Source of the DNA: Gymnothorax reevesii | Taxonomy: Eukaryota; Chordata; Actinopteri; Anguilliformes; Muraenidae | Direction of reading: 5' to 3' | Length of the DNA: 64,000 nt | Assembly: GCA_029721435.1 (NCBI GenBank) | Contig: CM056581.1 | Location: forward strand, 71,038,712 to 71,102,711 | Position numbers and translations under genes: made by a program | The notes under the pieces: generated by a model | Database searches by the model: none | Seen by the model: the letters and a program-made list of their open reading frames with translations, nothing else | Told to the model about the DNA's origin: nothing | Shown: one piece after another, positions 63,797-64,000 of the stretch | Layout: every line of letters starts with the position of its first letter | Numbering within the stretch: position 1 is the first letter of the stretch

Positions 63797-64000
63797 ATGG
63801 AGACAATATCAGCGCTCTAGCTCGCTTCCTTAAGAAGATAGCAGCCAATTCACTCCTATTTAGTCATACAGTGAAAATTCACTCATGTTTGTCACTTTCC
63901 CACTGATTTACACACGGATTGAAACTTTTTGACAAGCAGAAGTAAAAAAAAAGAAAGTTTTTAAAAAAGTGCATATCTTCACTTCAGAGACTCATATTCA
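63797..64000 (+). repeat. Partial monomer cut by the window end (B-left module)
   Basis: The last 204 bases carry the B-left markers CACACGGATTGAAAC, ACAAGCAG, GTGCAT and CTTCAG. The window ends before the right module, so B and BC cannot be told apart. The spacing of 2116 bases from the BC unit at 61681 suggests BC. Confidence 0.9.

Larger units (their letters stand above)
1..64000 (+). repeat. Satellite DNA array, 353-bp monomer, about 181.6 copies head to tail
   Basis: The same 353-bp unit repeats in one orientation across the whole window. Landmarks such as ATGGAGACAATATC, CTTAAG and CATATATGCAG recur every 353 bases, or 350-352 bases where a monomer carries a small deletion. No unique sequence, inversion, run of unknown bases or foreign insert interrupts it. 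Both window ends lie inside the array, so its true size is unknown. A long homogeneous array with higher-order repeats is typical of eukaryotic centromeric, pericentromeric or subtelomeric heterochromatin. The choice of location and organism is inference. I do not recognise the family: it is not human-type alpha satellite (171 bp) and it does not resemble what I know of the Drosophila 1.688 satellite. Confidence 0.98.

Noticed and set aside
1..64000. CRISPR array
   Set aside because: There are no short repeats with unique spacers: the whole 353-bp unit is repeated, with no variable spacer, leader or cas gene.

Overview
The window is one uninterrupted block of satellite DNA. A 353-bp monomer (about 37% G+C by hand count of the first copy) is repeated head to tail from base 1 to base 64000. 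Counting from the phase that begins ATGGAGACAATATC, there are 181 monomers (one with a 62-bp internal deletion) plus a 204-bp partial monomer at the right end. I see no unique sequence, gene, RNA gene, transposon insertion or array border, so the array continues past both ends. Length, homogeneity and higher-order structure point to a eukaryotic chromosome, most likely a pericentromeric, centromeric or other heterochromatic block. Some of the variation is CpG to TpG, which fits a genome with cytosine methylation, but I cannot name the species or match the monomer to a satellite family I know.

Monomers fall into a few classes: A (about 133 copies, with sub-variants), B (6), C (10, 352 bp) and a C-prime form (3), B/C recombinants (13, plus the partial copy at the end), D (12; A left part with B right part) and A/C hybrids (4). 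The classes look like a mosaic of two left modules and three right modules that switch between monomer positions about 176 and 221, with a further switch near position 290.

Layout. 1-7060: an 11-mer of 3883 bp, one full copy and nine monomers of a second. 6355-18995 and 19349-30993: two copies of a 12.7-13.0 kb super-repeat of 36-37 monomers, each with a B-containing A block followed by a 6-mer block (D, A, A, C, A, BC). Inside the second copy, 22526-26761 is four tandem 1059-bp trimers. 27468-42630: the D-A-A-C-A-BC 6-mer recurs, expanded to nine monomers at 32758-35928 and tandemly duplicated at 38399-42630. 42631-47923: mixed A units with one C, one A/C hybrid and one D. 47924-56392: a 5-mer of 1765 bp in three copies, two of them adjacent. 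56393-64000: units spaced by BC monomers, ending in a different 6-mer (BC plus five A) at 59567-63796.

The many 73-86 codon open frames are by-products of the monomer. They recur because the monomer recurs, common variants break them, and the changes I can see are mostly amino-acid changing. I annotate no protein-coding gene. The main interest is the multi-level higher-order organisation and the record of module exchange, unequal crossing-over and homopolymer slippage it preserves.
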